This document shows positions 6,599 to 9,667 of a DNA stretch of 9,667 nucleotides, piece after piece. The notes beneath the pieces were generated by a model. It ran no database searches and was not told where the DNA came from. It was given only the letters and a program-made list of their open reading frames with translations. A program made the translations under genes and the position numbers. The stretch is from Mageeibacillus sp. UBA5436. GTDB taxonomy: Bacteria; Bacillota; Clostridia; Saccharofermentanales; DTU023. The first letter of the stretch is position 1. Each line of letters begins with the position of its first letter. Location of the stretch: assembly GCA_002427545.1 (NCBI GenBank), contig DIRM01000049.1:1-9667 (forward strand), read 5' to 3'.

Positions 6599-7129
6599 TC
6601 AGTTACCGACCTTTACATTTTCATAGGCTCCTGTATCAGCCTTAATCTCATCAAGCATCGTTGCTTTACCATCATTAACTGCGTTTTCAAAATTCGCCAT
6701 AATTCCTTCTGTAATTTCTTTAGAAGACATGACTAGGATGACATAATGCTCGGTATAGGCTGTCTGTTTTACCTCTGCAGCGACACAGATCCATTTGATG
6801 GGGTCAGCATTTTCCAGCATTTCTTGTGCTAATTCGGCAGTATCGCCATTGTCACTGTGTAGCAGTACCAATGAATGAGGTATCGAAGAGATAAGCGCAT
6901 CTGCCTGATATCCATTTAAGCCATCTGCATAAGGAATGCCTGCAAAATAAGTGAAATCATCTTCTGTCAGCTGCGTCGCTTCGTATGGAGGCACGTCTTT
7001 TACACCTTCACAAAGTTGATCGATGATCTCTGGCATTGGCATCTCAATTGGTGTATCTACATTGGATCCTGCTCCAGAGCAGCTCGCTAGCATAAATAAG
7101 GCAAGGAGGAATGGAATAATTTTTTTCAT
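6599..7129 (-). CDS. Lipoprotein, DUF4358-like
   Basis: A 176-residue exported lipoprotein. The N-terminus MKKIIPFLLALFMLASC is a lipoprotein signal with lipobox LASC, so Cys17 would be lipidated and the protein anchored to the outer face of the membrane. The mature part has a Gly/Ser linker and then one domain of about 140 residues. Stretches such as DALISSIPHSLVLLHSDNG (79-97), ADPIKWICVAAE (108-119) and VILVMSS (128-134) resemble the DUF4358 lipoproteins of gut Bacillota, often found beside O-acyltransferase and SGNH-esterase genes; this match is from memory. ATG at 7129 is preceded by AAAGGT 10 nt upstream, which lies in one arm of a long dyad (7140-7189). It is the first gene of the minus-strand group with the acyltransferase. 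Biochemical role unknown. Confidence 0.75.
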   Translation of the reverse strand: MKKIIPFLLALFMLASCSGAGSNVDTPIEMPMPEIIDQLCEGVKDVPPYEATQLTEDDFTYFAGIPYADGLNGYQADALISSIPHSLVLLHSDNGDTAELAQEMLENADPIKWICVAAEVKQTAYTEHYVILVMSSKEITEGIMANFENAVNDGKATMLDEIKADTGAYENVKVGN

Positions 7130-7139
7130 GATTTGTTAT

Positions 7140-7189
7140 ACCTTTCATGATAATTTAATTAATAGAATCATATTAAATTAAACAAAGGT
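7140..7189 (-). promoter_or_regulatory. Leader hairpin that could mask the lipoprotein RBS
   Basis: On the minus strand, ACCTTT (7189-7184) and TAATTTAAT (7180-7172) pair with ATTAAATTA (7159-7151) and AAAGGT (7145-7140): 9 + 6 bp with a small internal loop and a 12-nt end loop. AAAGGT is the ribosome binding site of the lipoprotein gene. If the transcript starts upstream of 7189 the hairpin would cover it. Alternatively the AT-rich dyad is a DNA-level operator. No clear minus-strand promoter was seen above it. Confidence 0.4.
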
Positions 7190-7291
7190 TTCATACCAGC
7201 CCCAAAAAATCAAAAGATTATTAGCTTAATAGAAATTATTTTTACTATTTAACGATCTATTAAACGACTTCTACAATCATATTTAGTTTTT

Positions 7292-7320
7292 TTGATATTG
7301 TGGTTGGTGGGCGCTATAAT
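7292..7320 (+). promoter_or_regulatory. Near-consensus sigma-A promoter
   Basis: TTGATA at 7292-7297, a 17-bp spacer, then a perfect TATAAT at 7315-7320. This is the best promoter match in the window. It reads towards the ABC exporter, giving a leader of about 225 nt which includes the tandem repeat. It may drive the exporter, a small RNA, or be a leftover of a former mobile element. Confidence 0.65.
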
Positions 7321-7361
7321 GCAAAACCAGGCTCTAAGACTTTTAACTGAGTATTTGTTAT

Positions 7362-7408
7362 TTATCAATTTAAAAGGGGTCCATTTATCAGTTGAAAAAG
7401 GGGTCCAT
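7362..7408. repeat. Two tandem 23-24-bp repeats, resembling an IS end
   Basis: TTATCAATTTAAAAGGGGTCCAT (7362-7384) is followed without a gap by the related unit at 7385-7408, which differs at two bases and by one extra A. Each ends AAAAGGGGTCCAT. Tandem units of this size and a GGGGTCC core recall the multiple transposase-binding repeats at IS21-family ends, so this could be the solo end of a lost element. No transposase frame is present. The family link is an impression only. Confidence 0.55.
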
Positions 7409-7550
7409 ATAAATTAATAAAAATACTAATGAATTATTGATTGCAAGCGATGATTGTTTTGAGTTTCATCGGTAATTCTAGACAAGTACAATCAGCGGCA
7501 CATATTTAAAGGGCAAAATAAGAATAAGATAAGGATAGTATTATCAATAT

Positions 7551-9287
7551 ATGAAAGAAAAATCTAAGTTGAAAGCATTTGCAAGTTTCTATAAGCCATA
7601 TAAAGGGCTATTTGCATTAGATATGATCTGCGCAATATTGATTGCAGCAATAGATGTTGCATTTCCTGTGGTCACAAAATATGTACTTGATAGAATGATT
7701 CCAAGCAATAATTATAAGATGTTCATCATGATGATGGTCATCATATTATGTACTTTTATATTGCGTGCCATCATGACATACATTATAACATCTTATGGTC
7801 ATTATATGGGAGTCAAGATTGAGACGGATATGCGCAGCACCTTGTTTGAACATTTACAAACGCTCCCATTCAGCTTTTTTGACAAAACAAGAACTGGCCG
7901 CCTTATGTCGAGAGTACTGAGCGATTTGTTTGAAATATCCGAACTTGCACATCATGGACCAGAAGATTTAGTGATCTCTTTCTTTACATTTTTGGGAGCT
8001 ATAGGGTTTATGTTTGCGATGGAATGGCGGCTCGCAATTGTAGTATGTGCAACCATTCCCTTAATGATTTTGAATGTATTTAGAGGACGTAAGCGATTCA
8101 TGGCGGCGTCTCGAGAAGTCAAACAAGAGACTGCGAGTATTAATGCAGATCTTGAAAGCAGTATATCTGGTGTGCGTGTGGCAAAGGCATTCTCTAATGA
8201 AGAGCATGAAATTGAAAGATTTGATACAGGCAACGAACATTATATTAAAGCCAAAAAGAACTACTATAAAGCGATGGGTATGTTTTCAATGGGCATGGAT
8301 TTTTTTACGGCATTGCCAAACCTAATCGTTATTGGTGTTGGTGGAATAATGGTTATGCGTAATGGTTTGGATTTATCTGTACTCATTGCATACACGCTGT
8401 ATGTTAATGCATTTACTAGTCCTATTAAGCGAATTTCGCAATTTGTAGAACAATTTTCAGCTGGAATGAGTGGCTTTGAGCGATATTTGGAGCTGATGAA
8501 TGTTGAATCAGACATCATTGATTCACCGGATGCTATAACCCTGACAGACGTTAAAGGACATATCGAATACAGGGATGTTGTATTCTCCTATGACGATGAT
8601 AATGTAACGGTTCTGAACAATATCAACCTAGATGTTAAACCAGGAACGACGCTTGCTGTAGTGGGCCCATCGGGTAGTGGTAAGACTACACTTTGCCATT
8701 TATTGCCACGTTTTTATGATACGACTGCTGGGAATATATTGGTTGATGGCCACAATATTAAGGATGTTACATTAAGCTCTCTTAGGATGAACATAGGTAT
8801 TGTACAGCAGGATGTTTTTCTCTTTGCTAATACCATCATGGAGAACATACGATATGGCAGGCTAGATGCAACTGATGAAGAGATCATTGAAGCTGCAAAG
8901 AATGCAGGTGTACATGATGATATCATGAAAATGCAAAAAGGATATGACACATACGTTGGCGAACGCGGTATGATGCTCTCTGGTGGGCAAAAACAGCGTA
9001 TAAGTATCGCACGTATATTTTTAAAAAATCCGCCGATACTTATACTTGATGAAGCGACCAGCTCGCTTGATACCTATACAGAACAACTAATCCAAAGCGC
9101 TTTTGATAGACTAAGTAAAAATAGGACAACTTTTGTCATTGCACATAGGCTCTCCACGATCGTTAATGCAGATGATATTGTACTGTTAACAAATGAGGGT
9201 ATTAAGGAACAAGGCACACATGAAGAGCTTCTTGCAGAAAATGGAGAATATGCAAAATTGTATCAGCTGCAATTTGGTGATCAATAG
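7551..9287 (+). CDS. Half-size ABC exporter (fused permease and ATPase)
   Basis: A 578-residue type IV ABC exporter half-transporter (MsbA/Sav1866/BmrA layout), expected to work as a dimer exporting a drug, lipid or peptide across the cytoplasmic membrane. The six-TM domain covers about 15-310; the ATPase domain runs from about 337 to the end. All ATPase motifs are present: A-loop Tyr347, Walker A GPSGSGKT 372-379, Q-loop VQQD 418-421, signature LSGGQ 476-480, Walker B ILILD 496-500 with catalytic Glu501, D-loop SSLD 504-507 and H-loop His532. Length is typical. ATG 7551 is the only sensible start, but the AAGGA at 7531-7535 is about 15 nt away, farther than usual. No second half-transporter follows, so a homodimer is likely. 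A strong terminator lies 107 bp after the stop. Substrate unknown. Confidence 0.93.
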   Translation: MKEKSKLKAFASFYKPYKGLFALDMICAILIAAIDVAFPVVTKYVLDRMIPSNNYKMFIMMMVIILCTFILRAIMTYIITSYGHYMGVKIETDMRSTLFEHLQTLPFSFFDKTRTGRLMSRVLSDLFEISELAHHGPEDLVISFFTFLGAIGFMFAMEWRLAIVVCATIPLMILNVFRGRKRFMAASREVKQETASINADLESSISGVRVAKAFSNEEHEIERFDTGNEHYIKAKKNYYKAMGMFSMGMDFFTALPNLIVIGVGGIMVMRNGLDLSVLIAYTLYVNAFTSPIKRISQFVEQFSAGMSGFERYLELMNVESDIIDSPDAITLTDVKGHIEYRDVVFSYDDDNVTVLNNINLDVKPGTTLAVVGPSGSGKTTLCHLLPRFYDTTAGNILVDGHNIKDVTLSSLRMNIGIVQQDVFLFANTIMENIRYGRLDATDEEIIEAAKNAGVHDDIMKMQKGYDTYVGERGMMLSGGQKQRISIARIFLKNPPILILDEATSSLDTYTEQLIQSAFDRLSKNRTTFVIAHRLSTIVNADDIVLLTNEGIKEQGTHEELLAENGEYAKLYQLQFGDQ

Positions 9288-9393
9288 ATTTATTTGAAGA
9301 AATAAAAAATGTAAAGGTCATCCGTCAACTAAATTTGCTTCGGAATTTGTAAAGTACTGATTACTCATAAATACACTTTAATAACTTGTTTTT

Positions 9394-9425
9394 AAGCCCC
9401 TACCCGAAAAAGGTAGGGGCTTTTT
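9394..9425 (+). terminator. Strong intrinsic terminator after the ABC exporter
   Basis: AAGCCCCTACC (9394-9404) and GGTAGGGGCTT (9412-9422) form a perfect 11-bp GC-rich stem with a 7-base loop. Five Ts follow at 9421-9425. Orientation is plus strand, ending the exporter transcript. The minus strand lacks a T-run after the stem, so it is not clearly bidirectional. Confidence 0.92.
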
Positions 9426-9435
9426 CGTATGAACT

Positions 9436-9456
9436 ACCCGATTGGGTGATTTTTTT
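9436..9456 (+). terminator. Weak second hairpin with T-run
   Basis: ACCC (9436-9439) and GGGT (9444-9447) flank a four-base loop, followed by seven Ts at 9450-9456. It lies just after the main terminator and could catch readthrough. The 4-bp stem is short, so it may be chance. Confidence 0.3.
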
Positions 9457-9467
9457 CGGATTCGTTT

Positions 9468-9503
9468 TTGCTATGCTGTGCTTAACAGATAAAGTTTATC
9501 TGT
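9468..9503 (+). promoter_or_regulatory. Promoter with perfect 19-bp palindromic operator
   Basis: ACAGATAAA, a central G, then TTTATCTGT (9485-9503) is a perfect palindrome with 9-bp arms. It overlaps a likely -10 (TAAAGT 9490-9495) placed 16 bp after TTGCTA (9468-9473). This suits repression by a small dimeric regulator, for example of the TetR family. The controlled gene would be the broken frame that follows. The regulator gene is not in the window. Confidence 0.55.
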
Positions 9504-9533
9504 AAAAGGGGAAATATATTTAACGAGAATCAA

Positions 9534-9667
9534 ATGAAAGAACAGCAATTTAGTATCTCTAGCTGGCTTTGGTGTACTGACTGTTGTTTTGTTACTTATT
9601 TTGGGGATAGATATCTGAAATCCAGTGACTAATACTCTAAAAGAGGCTCTGTTAACTAAAGATGAAG
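9534..9667 (+). pseudogene. Start of a small membrane protein, frameshifted and cut at the window edge
   Basis: ATG at 9534 opens MKEQQFSISS and then runs into Cys-rich nonsense, stopping about 33 codons on. A shift of one base near 9555 gives SLAGFGVLTVVLLLILGIDI, a convincing TM segment, then TGA at 9616-9618. That frame then stays open to the window end, as NPVTNTLKEALLTKDE, running into the IS-like tip from 9645. The simplest reading is a gene behind the 19-bp palindrome that has one frameshift, one possible Trp-to-stop change and then a junction with an IS. The ribosome binding site is unclear: AAAAGGGG ends about 22 nt upstream of the ATG. I do not recognise the family; a lone hydrophobic stretch could also mislead. 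Confidence 0.4.
9645..9667. mobile_element. Tip of an insertion sequence lying right of the window
   Basis: GGCTCTGTTAACTAAAGATG and three more bases run to the window end. The first 21 bases are the exact inverted copy of 1-21. With GGC as the outer tip, the element would extend to the right, beyond the window. Together with the left tip this places the whole region between two copies of one IS, or, if the molecule is a circle, next to a single copy. Confidence 0.6.

Larger units (their letters stand above)
7130..7550. other. 421-bp gap between the lipoprotein group and the ABC exporter
   Basis: A divergent intergenic region. It holds the leader hairpin of the minus-strand group (7140-7189), a near-consensus plus-strand promoter (7292-7320) and a tandem repeat (7362-7408). 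A 32-codon frame from ATG 7319 spans the repeat but has no RBS and looks accidental. From 7410 to 7530 I see only AT-rich sequence with short, weak dyads. Confidence 0.7.

Noticed and set aside
7319..7417. Small frame from ATG 7319 (32 codons) spanning the tandem repeat
   Set aside because: It has no ribosome binding site, its ATG overlaps the promoter's -10 end and precedes the expected transcription start, and its repeated peptide follows simply from the DNA repeat.
8714..8950. Minus-strand frames inside the ABC exporter gene
   Set aside because: They lie opposite the conserved ATPase motifs and are shadows of that coding sequence.
1..9667. CRISPR array, toxin-antitoxin pair or defence island
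   Set aside because: No regular repeats with spacers, no nuclease, helicase or paired small genes were found. The unknown acidic protein lacks a partner.

Overview
The window is AT-rich DNA from a low-GC Gram-positive bacterium (Bacillota; an anaerobic, gut-type Clostridia or Erysipelotrichia relative would fit). This is inferred from the purine-rich ribosome binding sites, frequent GTG/TTG starts, intrinsic terminators, a terminator-type TPP riboswitch, and families common in those groups (DUF4358-like lipoprotein, DUF2974 hydrolase, AEC carrier, half-size ABC exporter). TGA is used as a stop and TGG as Trp, so the code is standard. No species can be named from the sequence.

Layout. Both edges carry the same 21-bp sequence in inverted orientation (1-21 and 9645-9665). 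They read as the outer tips of two insertion-sequence copies lying outside the window. Each edge cuts a gene: on the left a thiamine-regulated gene of which only the promoter, TPP riboswitch, terminator, RBS and 24 codons remain (minus strand, 22-317); on the right a small membrane-protein gene behind a perfect 19-bp palindrome (9485 onward). Between them lie a ketopantoate reductase-like gene behind a strong operator-like palindrome (535-1449, +), a two-TM protein of unknown function (1617-2234, +), a frameshifted DUF3592-like pseudogene (2349-2658, +), an unknown acidic protein with a TTG start (2761-3237, -), an AEC permease (3503-4426, +), and a minus-strand group reading leftwards: lipoprotein (7129-6599), acyltransferase-3 membrane protein (6596-5616) and DUF2974 alpha/beta hydrolase (5543-4380). 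The hydrolase ends 47 bp inside the AEC gene. A 421-bp gap (7130-7550) holds a possible RBS-masking hairpin, a near-consensus promoter and a tandem repeat resembling an IS end. A complete half-size ABC exporter (7551-9287, +) follows, closed by a strong intrinsic terminator.

How they work together. The only cluster with a clear shared arrangement is lipoprotein plus acyltransferase (2-nt gap, probably translationally coupled), possibly with the hydrolase; this suggests work at the cell envelope, but the substrate is unknown. The other genes look like single transcription units. Two IS-cut genes, a frameshifted pseudogene and a repeat remnant make this look like a decaying accessory region. 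I see no CRISPR array, tRNA, rRNA, integrase or full transposase, and no convincing new defence system. The best follow-ups are the orphaned riboswitch, the two palindromic operators without an adjacent regulator, and the lipoprotein/acyltransferase/hydrolase set.
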